Source of the DNA: Typhlomys cinereus
Taxonomy: Eukaryota > Chordata > Mammalia > Rodentia > Platacanthomyidae
Length of the DNA: 64,000 nt
Direction: 5' to 3'
Assembly: GCA_023101885.1 (NCBI GenBank)
Contig: JALPQD010000053.1
Span: 4,714,447 to 4,778,446 of the forward strand
The position numbers were made by a program, and so were the translations under genes. The notes beneath the pieces were generated by a model. The model had not been told where the DNA came from. It did not search any database and saw only the letters and a list, made by a program, of their open reading frames with translations. Of the stretch, positions 32,766-43,890 are shown in pieces (positions within the stretch are counted from its first letter, which is position 1; every line of letters begins with the position of its first letter).

Positions 32766-33819
32766 AAGTTGCTTCTATTATAATAAATAAGCAACACTTG
32801 ATGGTCCCAAAGGTGCTTTATCCATGTTGATTCGCTGGCAACTCAGCCCTTAAGTGGATGGGAACTCCTCGTGCAGCAGAGAAAGAGACGAAGGAGAATG
32901 CACAGAGGTGAATGCACAGACCTCTGGGTGGGGTCACTTAGCAAGGAGCTGAGCACTTTTGGGCCCTGGATAACCATAATAATTCCTCCCGGGGACAGGG
33001 GGTCTCTGGCATGGCCACTGCTGCTTTTTCAAAATTTATATTAGCAGTCACCATAAACGGCTACTCTCAATGGCCATGAAGCAGGATTTCTGTGTCTGTC
33101 ACTTAGGTAAGTTACTTGTTTAATTGAGATTTAAGGAGTGGAAATTAAAAAATGCTTTTGGTATAGACATTATCGGATAATATCTATTCAAAACAGGATG
33201 GTCTGAGCCAAACATCTGGCTAAGGCACATCAATCTGTGTGGGAAAGTTATTGCCTCGTTCTGATATAAATTTGCTGAAAAAAATCCATCCCTCCATATT
33301 TAGAAATTGGCTTTCATATTCTAGGCGGAAGCCTCCCCACCGAATGGATGGATGTGGTTTGCGGCATCAGTGGGCTACATGTATGAGGACAATATGAATT
33401 GCAGCAGAGCTCTGGGTGTAATAATGAAGTCATCAGCATACTCTCTGCTTGCTGATGGGAGAGTTTGTATTTGCAGCCTGTGGTCTTTCGTGATTGCTTG
33501 ACTCAGCTGGGCTCCTGTCGCCTGGCCCAGGGCTCCTTGCCTCCACCCTCACTGCTCCCTTGTCTTGAGGAACTGGATTTGAAGTCACAATAAGCATTCT
33601 GTGGAAACTAGGTGCACCTGTAATATGTTGCCTTAATTAGTTTAAGATGCAGGCCCAGGCACCTTGTGGGTGTCACTGTTTGAATCAGGTGATAGAAATT
33701 CACCTGTCCCTGGGGCCCTTGGAAAGTGTTAAACATTGCCACGCATAGCCAACAATCACTAATTGTATTAGTGTATTAAATTAGCTAAAATCACTATTAG
33801 TATTAATAATACATTTTGC
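32766..33819. other. Unique, enhancer-like noncoding block
   Basis: There are no repeats over about 1 kb. E-box words CAGGTG/CACCTG occur at about 33,614-33,619, 33,688-33,693 and 33,702-33,707. Homeodomain-type TAAT words cluster at 33,630-33,820 ('gccttaattagtttaag', 'caatcactaattgtattag', 'taaattagctaaaatc'). The density of such words next to GC-balanced sequence suggests a possible conserved regulatory element. This is inference only. Confidence 0.35.
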
Positions 33820-34064
33820 ACACATGCATACACACACGTGTGTGTGCCTGTGGAGGCCCAAGGACATCAGTGGAACTCATCCTGGATTGGATTGTTTTAC
33901 ATCTTTTATTGCTTTGCCCTGGGGTTTCCCAGGTTCTACTTTATAGGACTGGAATTGCAGCTGCTGCCATATCTACTAGACTTTTTTTTTTAACATGGAA
34001 TCTGAACTCAGGTTCTTTTGCTTGTGAGGCAAAGGTTTTAACTGCTGAACCATCTTCCCAGCCT
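33820..34064 (-). mobile_element. SINE family S1, full length
   Basis: The high-coordinate end has the reverse of the head: 'gctgaaccatcttcccagcc' and 'tgtgaggcaaaggttttaac'. The body is 'gccctggggtttcccagg' and 'ggcccaaggacatc', with a short TG-rich tail at 33,830-33,848. It contains a T-run at 33,981-33,990. Confidence 0.88.
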
Positions 34065-35066
34065 ATAATGATTCATTTTTAAAGTTTGTATTGTTTTATT
34101 CTGATATTCGTTTTCTATAAGTAAACAAAAATGATGGGTGGTGTATGACAATCTGACTGCCTAGTCGGTGGCTGTTGGACCCTCCTTTGCTCTCCTGACT
34201 GCCTTGAGAAAAAAGGGAAAAAACAAAGAAGAAAAAAAAAAAACCGTCATTCAAATGGGCGCTTTGCCAGACAGCCATGTGAGCCCTTCTTAGACCCCTT
34301 GAGAAGACAGCATGATCATCACAGCTGATGGCCCCGGCTCCTGAGGGTGCGGCCGTAGCCAGGGTTGTGTGAAGTCATTTTTACCAGCCTTTGTGACTGC
34401 TTGATGACCCTGCAGCCCTTCCCATCTAGGACAAGGCATGGTTACACTTCTTACGCTCTAGCACACAGCTTTGCAAACTGCAGGTCACCACTGTACCTGA
34501 ATGTAGAGATCACAAAGTTTGGCAATAGTAGAGGTTTCTGAGCACTCGGTGACTTCATTAATTCAAAAACCAAATGCGTCACGAATCTGGGGTGTTTCTG
34601 GTAGTGCTCACCCGGGCTGCATTGCGTGACTTCACACAACACATGCATGCTGTACTGTGTATGCTCTCATGGCACCCAAGGGCAGCAAACACTGCCTGCA
34701 GCACCTCAATGTAGATATGAGAATTTGCATGCTATGAATTGCGGTGGTTCCACTGCATGCACAAGGTTGTTTGCTCTCATGGGGCTGCCCTCATTTACTT
34801 ACAGAGAACAAAGCATTTTGATATTTTCCTGTCATACTTCAGCGTGGAAGTATCAAATTAGTACTTCTTTGGTTGTACCATATTAGAATGTTTAGTTGCA
34901 AAAAATACTGCTTGAGTTGCTGGCTTGAGGTTCATTAAAAAATCATTACATCGATTTGACTTGGGGTTAGAATAGATTGTCCAGCAATTTCTGAAATGGC
35001 CCTAAATATTTTTCTACCACTTTAAAATACATAGTTATATAAAGCATCATTCTCAGTATTGACAAT
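34065..35066. other. Unique sequence, nothing recognised
   Basis: No supported repeat or gene. An A-run with purine context lies at 34,207-34,243. Confidence 0.4.
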
Positions 35067-35433
35067 TGCCATGGTTTGAATGTGAGTTATCTTCCACCAA
35101 TAGATTCATGAGTTTGCATTTTTAGCACATGTCGCTGTTTGGGAAGGCTGTTACACTTTTGAGAGGTAGAGTTTTGCTAGACAATGGGTCACTGTGGGGG
35201 GGGGTAGGCCTTGAGGTTTGGTGGTCAGACCCTGCTCCTTCACTTTCTCTTACTCTCACTGTCTTCCCAATGGCTGTGGTGACATGAGCTGGCTGCCTGC
35301 TTCTGCCTAAGTCACGCTTTTTGTCATGCGATTTCTGCCACAGTAAACTATATCCTCTTTGGGACTTAAACAAACAGATCTCCCTTTCCACCCAAAAGTT
35401 GAGTCTTACAGAAAAGGAAAAGTAACTTCAACA
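35067..35433 (+). mobile_element. MaLR solo LTR
   Basis: Starts 'tgccatggtttgaatgtgag'. It runs through 'tttgggaaggctgttacact', 'taggccttgaggtttggtgg', 'ctggctgcctgcttctgcc' and 'gccacagtaaactatatcc', ending 'aaagtaacttcaaca'. Length about 367 bp, close to the provirus LTRs (353/354 bp). Confidence 0.85.
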
Positions 35434-35814
35434 ATGATTTAAAAAAAAATCAAAATCCTGATCAACTCTGTAAAATGTCAAAGTCATGCTCTGTACTATC
35501 AAATATTCAGCTGAGATTTAATTCTTTATATATCAATAGGCACATCCATCAATATACAAAGCTGCTTTTGTCTTTAATAAATGTCATCACCTATGTGAGA
35601 CAAAGAATTGTTTTAAAACAATTTTTTATGATTTATCTTCAGTAAATGTTTACTTTGTATATGTTTTATATACTATATAATTCAGGGTCACATAAAACTT
35701 TTTCAGATAAAAAGAGGTCTTGAGGGGAAACAGTTTAAAAAGCCCTGTTTTCCCCAGGGTCTTCCGTGACTAGTGCTAATAGTTAAGGCTGTGACTGGTC
35801 CAAACCAAAACTCT

Positions 35815-36470
35815 TTTTTTTTTTTTTTTTTTAGTTTTTTAAATTTCAATTAATTAATTAATTTTTTATTTCTTTTTTTGCCTAATCATACTTACTTTAT
35901 TGTCCGCCATTGCATTCTCCCCCACTTCCCACCCTCCCCTCCCTCTCAACCCTTTTCCTTCCCTCTTCCTCTCTTGGTCCTTCCTGCTTTCTCTCTCCTG
36001 TCCTCCAGAGCATCTGTTTATGTGGGTGCTAAATTTCTCTCTGAGTCAGCTATACTAGTGAGGGTTCAGGACTCAGTGGCATAGCTTGGGACCCCTTCTT
36101 GGTCTGTCCATTAGTATGAGAACTCTATTATGACTTTTTAAACCCCTTGCCTTTAAGGATCCTTCTGCCAGAAGCCTTTCCCCTGTGATCTGTGCTAGAC
36201 TTTGGGGGATTATTGACATGTCAGCCATTGTGCAAGTCAGGCAAGTTCCAATCACATTGTGACTATATTCCTGGTTGTTTCAGCTCTGATTTGTGTGGAG
36301 CATCTTGCATATCCATGGTCCTCCCCATCTTTAGGTTCTTACGATCTTCTTGCCCCCTCTTCCTCAAAATTCCCTGAGGTTTAAGATGGGGAGAGATTTA
36401 GCTGGTCTCCTTCCACATGAACATTGTAGGGTCTTTGGTGTTCTAAGTTATGCCAAACCACAAGTCTTAA
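35815..36470 (-). mobile_element. Old L1 3' UTR fragment
   Basis: The T-run 35,813-35,832 is the A-tail. It is followed by a C/T-rich block (35,905-36,005) and antisense 3' UTR words 'gtgctagactttggggga', 'ttcttacgatcttcttgcc', 'ccctcttcctcaaaattccc' and 'taagatggggagagattta'. These are the same words, in the same order, as in the young L1 at 44,190-44,270, with many substitutions. Confidence 0.82.
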
Positions 36471-37189
36471 AGACTGTGATTCCTACTAAGAAATAAGGGT
36501 GGAATTGGTCTGAGTAAAATGTCTCTGATTGGTCCAAACATTCCTTCTTAGGCTATATGTGATCAGACTGCCAGCCCAGTCCCTGAAGAGCTTCACCTTG
36601 TCCAAACATGTCTTCCATCTGACTAAAGCAAAAGGATCCCACTATTCTCCATCCCCCACCCAAGCTTCTGACTGCTAACATATGGAATCATCATTCACAC
36701 ACCTGAGGTCAGACCTAGGTTTGCACAGAATGCAGGTTACCTCAACATACCAGGAGACAACATGTGGAGGTAAAAGTAGAAGAAAGAAGTCCCTCCTTCC
36801 TTCTCACAAAGAATTAAGTTAAGACTCACCTAGGAAGGCTTAAAAAGTAGGTCCTTGACCTCTGTTTTCTGGAGGCCACACTTCATCAGAAAGCTTGACC
36901 ACCTAATACTTTCTTACCCAATACCAAGTTTCAACGTACTTACGCATTGTGATGGAACTAGTAGGCCAGTGTGAAGTCCTGATTCTGGGGACTATTTGCA
37001 CTACTCCATTCACTCCATTTGATTAACTGACAGAACAGGAGAGAACTGTGGCTTGGAGTCACTACTTCATATTAACAGACTCTGCCCTGAGTTCCTGTGG
37101 ACATGGAAGTGGGATGCATCATGTCTCATGGAGTGGGACCTGTGGTCAACATAGTGAGGATTCACTGGTGGAATCCTAGCTCAGGAACA
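36471..37189. other. Unclassified sequence
   Basis: I see no coding region. It may be further L1 3' UTR, but the match fades after 36,470. Confidence 0.35.
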
Positions 37190-37600
37190 ACAGAGTTGTA
37201 CAAAGCTGCTATATAACAAGCTCATTTGAATGCTGCACATGTTGCACCAAAAAAAAAGAGTGAATACCACAGAGTACAAAGGAAGCTATTGGGAGAAAAA
37301 CAATCAATGTTCTCATTGTTCTGTGAAAACTGGAAGTTGCAAAAGCAACCACCATGGCAAGAGCTGACCAACAGTGTAATAGTGGCATGAATATCAAGGA
37401 GGCAACCAATAGCTTTTGATTGCATTTAAGGTCCACCATCAGCAGGGAACACATTTCTGTTTAAGTAAATTGGAATAAGAACCTATGAAAGGGAAGAACA
37501 TGAGCTCCAGGGAAAGAGGGGAAAAAAGAGAGGGGGCAGAGATGGGAGGAAAGAAGGAAAACCACACTCAAAATTACCATGCATTTAAAACACTTTAGCT
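37190..37600 (+). mobile_element. Old L1 3' UTR fragment
   Basis: 'gtgaataccacagagtacaa', 'gggagaaaaacaatcaatgt', 'gttgcaaaagcaaccaccat', 'agtggcatgaatatcaagg' and 'attgcatttaaggtccacca' parallel the block at 7,720-7,900. A purine-rich stretch at 37,503-37,560 follows. Confidence 0.65.
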
Positions 37601-37741
37601 GATAACAATAACTGTCATTTATTAAGTGTTCATTAAGCCTTTTTTATTGGTGTGTGGGGGCAGTTAGAATGCTTTTGGTTCAAATTATAGAAAAGACACT
37701 TGATACTTGCTCAGATAAAAGGACTTCATGCTCACAAATGG

Positions 37742-38094
37742 TGTCATAGCTTGAAATATGTCCTCCACAAGGCTCATGTGTTTGGGAAGGTCATGTCACC
37801 TTTAAGAGGTAAAGTCTTGCTGGAGGAAGCAGTCACAAGGAGTGGGCCTTGGGGTGTATTAGTCCCATCCTACATCTGGAAGAGGTCTGCTTTTGCAGTT
37901 GGCAGTCTTGTAGCTCTGAGCCTCCTGAATGAATGCATCCTAGCTCTCCTCCAGCTTCTGCTGCCAGCCATGTCATTTCCACCATGATAGACTGTATCTC
38001 CCCTCTGGAACCATAAGCTGAATAAATCTCCCTTTCTCCCATTAAGTTGCTTGATTTGGATGTTTTCTCACAGAAACAGAAAAGAGTAACTATA
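37742..38094 (+). mobile_element. MaLR provirus: 5' LTR
   Basis: A 353 bp LTR starting 'tgtcatagcttgaaatatg', with 'aagaggtaaagtcttgctgg', 'ggcagtcttgtagctctgag' and 'cataagctgaataaatctcc' (AATAAA), ending 'aaaagagtaactata'. By eye it is roughly four-fifths identical to the 3' LTR at 39,572, so the insertion is old. Confidence 0.9.
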
Positions 38095-39571
38095 GAGAAA
38101 TTTGTAGTGTGGTATTGTGAGATTAAGACCATTTGGTACCAAAATGAAGTATTTTAAAGTGAGAGAAATTGGTACCAGAGAAGGTAGTGCATTGTTATGT
38201 GAGACTGGGAATCCAGTGGAGCTGAGGGAAGTTGGTGCCCAGCAGTCTGCCCACTGCTGTGATGTGGCTTGTATGTCTTTGGAACAAATAACTTTGGTAC
38301 TTTACACTGGGAAAATCTTTGTGTCTTGGAGACAATGTCAAAAGTGCCTTTCTTGTGAGAGCATGGAAGACAGTAACATTATGAGAGAGTAATGTTGTGG
38401 TGGTTCAGAGGTAAGCAGAAACTGTCAGAAACTGGACTGGGGCAAATAGAGTGATGCATTGGCAGAGAATTTTATCAAGTTTTGACCTTTATCTTGAATG
38501 TTTGCCTGAAGTTAAATTCAAGTGCTTGGCAGAGGAACTTTGAAGGGAATGTAGTCTTGACAATATGGCATGGGTGCTTCTTAGTGCTTTTTTCAGAGTT
38601 ATGAAAAAGAGCCAGGATCAGGCAGAAAGAAACAAAAACTATGAGGTCTGATAAAAAAAAAAAAAAGCAGTGGTAAATTTGAAGAGCTGAGGAAGGAAGA
38701 AGTAGAGAGCAAAATGATGGCTACTGTTAAACAGATTGGCTCCATTAATAAATCAACACCTACTTTTCATTTGGCAAGATGTTCAGAGAAGGATCCCACC
38801 AATAAAAATGCAAGTCCTTTTGTAAGGGAAGAGATAAAAGGTGGAGCTCCCAAGGAAAGCTCTGTTGCTCCTCGAAAGCAAAAGCCCAAGAGAAATTTTG
38901 TCTATACTCGCACAGATAAGCTGAACTAGCTGTGTGTCAAGGGGACCAATCTCCACCAGAGGTTATAGCAGAACTTGGCAAAGTCACCTAAGAGATTCTG
39001 ACTTTAGAGGAATCAAAGATACAAGAGTAAGGAGATCTTGGAACTCTCCTCCAAAGTTTCAGAGAATTGCGGAAGTCAGGCAGAATGTGGCAGAAAAGCC
39101 TGCTGTTGAGAGGCCCAAGAAGGGAAATTAGTGCTGTGGAGTTAAAGCATGGCTTGCTATTGAGAAGTGAAGATGATAGAGATGCCATACCCAGGAGGAG
39201 CCAACCCAAGAGTGATGTGTTATATGGGCGGCTTCACTGAAGGAACGAAAGCCCTTGGGACTGAGATGATTTCAACAAGAAGTTCATGTATTGGACATGG
39301 AGCTGCAGGATTTGGAGTTTGTCTTGCTGCTTTTTTGTCTTGTTATGGACAGGCCTTTCCTGCACATGCCCCCATTCCTCCCTTTTGGAATGGGGATGTT
39401 TATTTTCTCCCATTATATGTTGGAAGTACATAATGTGTCTTTTGATTATTACAGGAGATTTTGGACTTTGTACTTTTGGACTGTGTTGAGACTACTGATG
39501 TAGTCTGTATTGAGACTTTTAAAGTTGGACTGAGTATAATGAGATGACCATGAGTCTGTGGGAGACAGGGG
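38095..39571 (+). mobile_element. MaLR provirus: internal region
   Basis: 1.48 kb between two LTRs, the length typical of non-autonomous MaLR elements, which have no gag-pol. It opens with 'gattaagaccatttggtacc' and 'agaaattggtaccagagaag', the wording that follows MaLR 5' LTRs. Three successive plus-strand frames (71, 65 and 88 codons at 38,714-39,433) lie end to end. None resembles retroviral Gag or Pol, and MaLR internal regions have no established protein. The element would have depended on ERVL proteins in trans. Confidence 0.85.
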
Positions 39572-39925
39572 TGGAGTGTTTGAAATGTGTCCCCCACAGG
39601 CTGATTTGTTTGAGAAGGTTATGACATCTTTAAGAGTTAGAGCCTTGCTGGAGGAAGGCAGCCAAAAAGGGTAGGCCTTGAGGTGTGTTAGTTCCACCCT
39701 ATTTCTGGGAGAAGTCTGTTCTTGCAGTTGGCAGTCTTATAGCTCTGAGTCTCCTGGATGCATGTGACTTAAGCCTCCTCCAGCTTCTGCCACCAGCCTT
39801 GCCATTTATACCATGAAAGACTGTTTTCCCTTTTGGATCCTTAAGCTGAATAAACCTTCCTTTCTCTCTTAAGTTGCTTGACTTTGGGTGTTCTCTCAGA
39901 GCAACAGATAAGAGTAACTGATACA
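39572..39925 (+). mobile_element. MaLR provirus: 3' LTR
   Basis: 354 bp, colinear with the 5' LTR: 'tggagtgtttgaaatgtg', 'tagagccttgctggaggaag', 'ggcagtcttatagctctgag', 'ttaagctgaataaaccttcc', ending 'gagtaactgataca'. The first two bases match TG and the last two CA. Confidence 0.9.
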
Positions 39926-40249
39926 GTGGAGCAGCAAAGCGATTAATGTGTTCAATTGTATCCTGACTCAGTTTTTCCTCAACCTTTTTTTCTCTTGTCT
40001 TTCATAGCCTCTTCCAGTTTGATTTCTTTAGTAGTTGATGACTCTTAGGATGACAAACCTCATAGATACTATAGTATAAAGGAAAAAAATTCTGTTCTCT
40101 AAACTATTTAAGAGCTGATCTTTACCATGATTAGACAAAATAGGTAACATGTTCTAGGTCATATGATGGAAAATAAACCAGTGACTCAAACCCTGATCTG
40201 GGAAATCCCATTCAAACCCATTAGTTGGTCCATCTGGAAAGAATGTAAC
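39926..40249. other. Unique sequence, nothing recognised
   Basis: No supported feature. Confidence 0.35.
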
Positions 40250-40440
40250 TAAGAGGGTCTCTAATACACACCAGATCTCAATTCATACTACAGCAACTCT
40301 GTGCCATAGTCCCTTGTTTTCTCTTCTTACAGATGGAGACATATGAGCTGACAGACTAAATGAAGTAACATGTACACCCTGAAACTGAGGAATGGCAGAC
40401 AGGTGTGGGGGAATCTATTTTTAGAATTACCCAGTTGTTG
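40250..40440 (-). mobile_element. MIR, antisense
   Basis: 'cagcaactctgtgccatagt', 'ttctcttcttacagatggag', a 'gactaaatgaagtaacatgt' block (usual 'gaggttaagtaacttgcc') and 'gaggaatggcagacagg' follow the reverse-complement order of MIR. Confidence 0.55.
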
Positions 40441-40632
40441 CTTTGAGTCCCCAGCGTATCTTCTTGGCTGTCACTTTAGAGATGGTTAACTTTATGCCAG
40501 GTTGAAATTAGAGCACCCAGTTTGGCAGAGTGTGGTGAAAATGGGCTGGAACTCTACGCATAAAAGCACTTTTAGAAATGGCAGAAGAGAGATGGAAGAC
40601 TGATTCAGCAGAGAAGAACCAAAGGACTTATG

Positions 40633-40635
<3 letters not shown>

Positions 40636-40685
<50 letters not shown>
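40636..40685. repeat. (TG)n microsatellite
   Basis: A perfect run of about 25 TG units. The 150-codon plus frame and the 116-codon minus frame that cross it are repeat-extended chance frames. Confidence 0.97.
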
Positions 40686-40687
<2 letters not shown>

Positions 40688-41206
40688 GAGGGAGGGTCAG
40701 AGGCAAAGGGCAGGGAGCAAGGGAGTGACTTCAGAGTCTTGGGGAGCCTATGCCTCTGGGAATCCAGAAGACAAAACCAGTATATGGCAGCGCAGGTGCT
40801 TGTGTAACAGGGCAAATCAAACTCCAAAGCTGGGAGTGACACCTGTTAATAAAACTATTTCACAGAAACAAAGCAACCATCGATTATGGATCACTGAGGG
40901 AGAAAACATTTTCCAAGTACTTTCACACATTCCATTTTTTTTCCTCATAGTAGTTGAAAGATCCCTATTTGGTGCCATAGTCATGGATTATCACATGACT
41001 CTAACGCTATGTCAATCGACTACCGAGTGATATTTTGATAAGTTGTCCCCATTCAGCATTTATTTGTATCTAACTCTACAGAATCAATCCCCTTTGTGCT
41101 CAAAGCATGAGTCTGTTGCCTCCACCATGACTGGGACCAGAAAAACAAAACAAAACAAAATGCAATATTAGAGCGCATTCAATAAAAACTTCAAGAAAGC
41201 TGTGGC

Positions 41207-41525
41207 TGTGGGGTGGACACTTTAATGGAGATTGGTGGACTAATCAGTAGAGTGTAATTAAAGGAGTGAGCTTCTGTTGGTAGCAAAAGGAAATTAGCCA
41301 GGAAACTGGTCAGGTTGTGAGCAACTAACTGGCCAAAACGTTACCAATGCACTGTGGATTGACTAGACTTTAGCCAATTAAGTTGTTCCCTTTGTTTGTT
41401 CTTGTTTCCTCTCTGAACTGTCTGATCTGGTTGCTTGAGGGCGGCTGCTCCCATTGACCATCAGACTGGCCTGTTCTAGAAGTTGCAGTCTGCTTACATC
41501 AACTTTATTAAATTTAATTGGTTCA
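41207..41525 (+). mobile_element. Possible ERV LTR (319 bp)
   Basis: The segment starts TGTGGGGTGG and ends TTGGTTCA, with an ATTAAA-type signal ('ctttattaaatttaattgg') close to the end, as in retroviral R-U5. The following ~350 bases have a GT/T-rich leader-like composition. I see no matching second LTR, clear primer-binding site or Gag frame, so the call is tentative. Confidence 0.35.
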
Positions 41526-42214
41526 GGAGATTTTTTCTGCTGGCAGCTTTGGTGTAATTGGAACGATCAGAAGTTGTGTTCCCGCGGCCCTTGGAAGTGT
41601 CGGTACCTCACTACTGTCCTCATTGCAGCTGGGATCCTGGGTAAATTCGCTCTCTGGATCTGAAACTCCACTGATTTGAGTGTTACTGATTTGAGTTTTT
41701 CGGGATTTTGATCTGGACTGGATTTGGGTTTGCAAAACTGTGATTGAAATAACATTGAGACCTAAGAGAAAGTCTAAGAGAAACTTAGCTGGCTTCATAT
41801 GGACGGGGTTGGGGGTCTTTGAGAGGCCTGGGACATTTAACTGGGTCAAACCAATATATGGGGCTACTAGAAGAAAGGGGACCTGAGTTCATGGGGATCC
41901 AGAGCCTAGCACCCCACCTTCTGGAACTGTGTGTATGTTTCTGCTGTCAAAGAACATTTGGAGGGACAGCAAGCATCAGTTCTACCCTGAGGGCACACGG
42001 ACCATTTGGGGTTTCGTGGTGGCTACTGAAGTCAGATACAAACAGAGCAAGCAGAGGTTCTGAAAGTCTTTCTTATAGAAGTCTGACAAGTTTATATGTC
42101 AGAACTCCCAGAACCCATATTTGGTTTGTTTTTGCTTTTGAGAAATGGAAGCACCTCATCAGAAATAACTTAGAATTGCAGAAGCCATAATGAGAAAATC
42201 TATGCTGGGTAAAA
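41526..42214. other. Unclassified sequence (possible ERV leader)
   Basis: The 123-codon frame at 41,819-42,190 has no recognisable domain. It could be retroviral leader or decayed gag sequence downstream of the candidate LTR, but I cannot support that. Confidence 0.3.
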
Positions 42215-42365
42215 TGATTTATATTTAAACTGGGTCTGGTGATAAATAATTAGCAATTCCAGCATCCTGGAGGCCGAGACACAAGACTTCAAGTTTGAAA
42301 CCAGCCTGGGTTAGATAGGGAGGCACTGTTTCAGGAAACAAAACAACATCAAAAGATCCTAAATA
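42215..42365 (+). mobile_element. B1-like SINE
   Basis: 'gtctggtgataaataattag', 'aattccagcatcctggaggc', 'cgagacacaagacttcaag' and 'gaaaccagcctgggttagat' plus an A-rich end match B1 (7SL) in sense orientation. Confidence 0.85.
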
Positions 42366-42444
42366 AATCAGAATGCATCTTATTTCTAGCTTGGGATGTC
42401 TTTTTTAAAATTTTAGCAAATGCACAGATTGTGTTTTGTTACTA

Positions 42445-42597
42445 TTATTATTATTTTGAAAAAGAATTTTTATCTCATAGCCATTGCTGGCCTGGAACTC
42501 ATCATTTAGTGTAAGCTGGCCTCAAACTCATGAAATTCCTCTTTCCTCAGCTTCCTGAATGTTGGGATTACAGGCATGCACCACCACATCCATCAAC
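42445..42597 (-). mobile_element. B1-like SINE, antisense
   Basis: 'ggcctggaactcatcattta', 'gctggcctcaaactcatgaa', 'tcctcagcttcctgaatgtt' and 'gggattacaggcatgcacca' are the classic antisense B1 words. The T/A-rich run at 42,440-42,460 is its tail. Confidence 0.93.
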
Positions 42598-42619
42598 ACA
42601 GTGAGTTTTTAAAGTGAAT

Positions 42620-43013
42620 TTTCATGCGTGTGTGTATGCAGTGCATGGGTGTTTGTGTATGTGGGTATGTGCATGCACGCTTGCATGTGTATGTGTATAC
42701 TTGTGTGTATGGGTATGTACATGAGCACATTTGAGTGTGTGTATCTGTGGAGCTCTAAGAATGATAGGGAATCATTCTTGACTATGATTGCTTTTCTACC
42801 TGACTGTTGTGAGCCTGGGTTAGTAATTGAACCCAGACCAGCCATTAGGTCTAGACAGGCTAGTTAGCTTGCTCTGGGATTCCTGGCTCCACCTTCCAGG
42901 GCTAGAGTGTGGGCTCTCCCTCTCACTGGCCTTTTTACAGTTCTGGAGAAGCCCACTCAGAACCTTTTGCTTGAGAGGCAAAGGCTTTAACCAATGACCA
43001 ATCTCTCCAGCCC
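42620..43013 (-). mobile_element. SINE family S1 with a foreign insert and TG-rich tail
   Basis: The head lies at the right end: 'gaccaatctctccagccc' and 'tgcttgagaggcaaagg'. Then come 'gggattcctggctccacctt' and 'ccagggctagagtgtggg'. At about 42,765-42,875 an unrelated stretch ('ttgagcctgggttagtaatt'-like, possibly part of another tRNA SINE) interrupts the body. The tail is a long degenerate TG/TATG tract at 42,627-42,745. Confidence 0.7.
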
Positions 43014-43743
43014 TTAAATTTTTATTTTAATTTTTATTCTTTTAGAGTTCATCATATGAATTCAGTGATTTTATGATTTTTTAAAATCTTAAACATTATT
43101 TTATTTTTGTAGTTTTATAAGAATATTGAGTATACATCTCTGCTTCCCATGATCCCCCCTCCTGCTCATCCCCTTCCCCTCCCTTCTTTAATGCATCTCA
43201 CTCCCTCTCGCTCTCCTGCCTGTCTGCTTTCATGGACCCCAGGGCTCCCTCTGGCCTGTCTACTATTTTTTTAAATTTTTTTACTTTACAAATATATCAA
43301 GTACTTATCCCTGTTTCTCTCCATTGTCTGTCCCTCCTATCTCTCCATCAATCCCACTTCCTGTCTTCTGTTTCTATGGATCCCAGGATTGCACCTGGCA
43401 CATCTACTCTTGTGGGGGTTCAGGCCTCTGTGGCACACCAGGTTGCCTCTCCTTGGTCCACCCCAGTGATACGGGCATTTCCCTTCACGATCCAACTTCA
43501 GTCCCCAAGATTTCCACTGTATGTTCTTATCTCTCTTGAGTTCTATATTTTATGGAGGCATGTTGGTATGTCAGTCATACAGGTCTGGAAGGACAAGTCT
43601 CACTGTAATGTGTTCCCAGATGCAGTAGTCCTGCCTTGAGTGGAATGTCTTGTCCCCACTCCTATTTCCCCTGTTTTTTCATTGCAACCTTTCTTTTTCC
43701 CTACCAGTCTCATCTTGCTTTCATGCTTTTTTTTTTTATGTGT
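43014..43743 (-). mobile_element. Stacked old L1 3' ends
   Basis: Two successive T-rich plus C/T-rich units (about 43,020-43,260 and 43,262-43,640) look like antisense L1 3' ends: 'cccctcctgctcatcccctt', then 'ttacaaatatatcaagtac' with 'tttctatggatcccagg'. A third partial unit starts near 43,640 and runs into the young L1 insertion. It resumes at 53,505. Confidence 0.6.
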
Positions 43744-43759
43744 GGCTCCCTGAGTTTTT
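43744..43759. repeat. Target-site duplication, left copy (16 bp)
   Basis: ggctccctgagttttt occurs here and at 53,489-53,504, bounding the whole young L1 block. The sequence GAGTTTTT/AT fits the L1 endonuclease preference (TTTT/A). Confidence 0.92.
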
Positions 43760-43805
43760 TTTTTTATTTTATTTCAGCTCATACAAACTTATTAGGTACA
43801 CCAGT

Positions 43806-43890
43806 TCCCTCCCTTCGTCCTCCTCCCCCCGTACCCCCTGCTCCTCTTCCCCACCCCTCTCCCTCCCCTTCCCCCAGTGCCTCCCGCCCC
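43806..43890 (-). repeat. L1 3' UTR polypurine (G-rich) tract
   Basis: Plus strand is C/T only in long runs, so the L1 sense strand carries several G3-G6 runs that could form a G-quadruplex, a known trait of mammalian L1 3' UTRs. Counterparts are at 26,225-26,330 and, shorter, at 47,046-47,092. Confidence 0.8.

Noticed and set aside
40578..41030. 150-codon plus-strand frame
   Set aside because: About a quarter is the (TG)n run translated as Cys-Val. The remainder has no motif, and a 116-codon frame opposes it.
41555..41575. Short similarity to U6 snRNA ('attggaacgatcagaag')
   Set aside because: Only about 15 bases resemble U6. Neither the U6 5' end nor the T-run 3' end is present.
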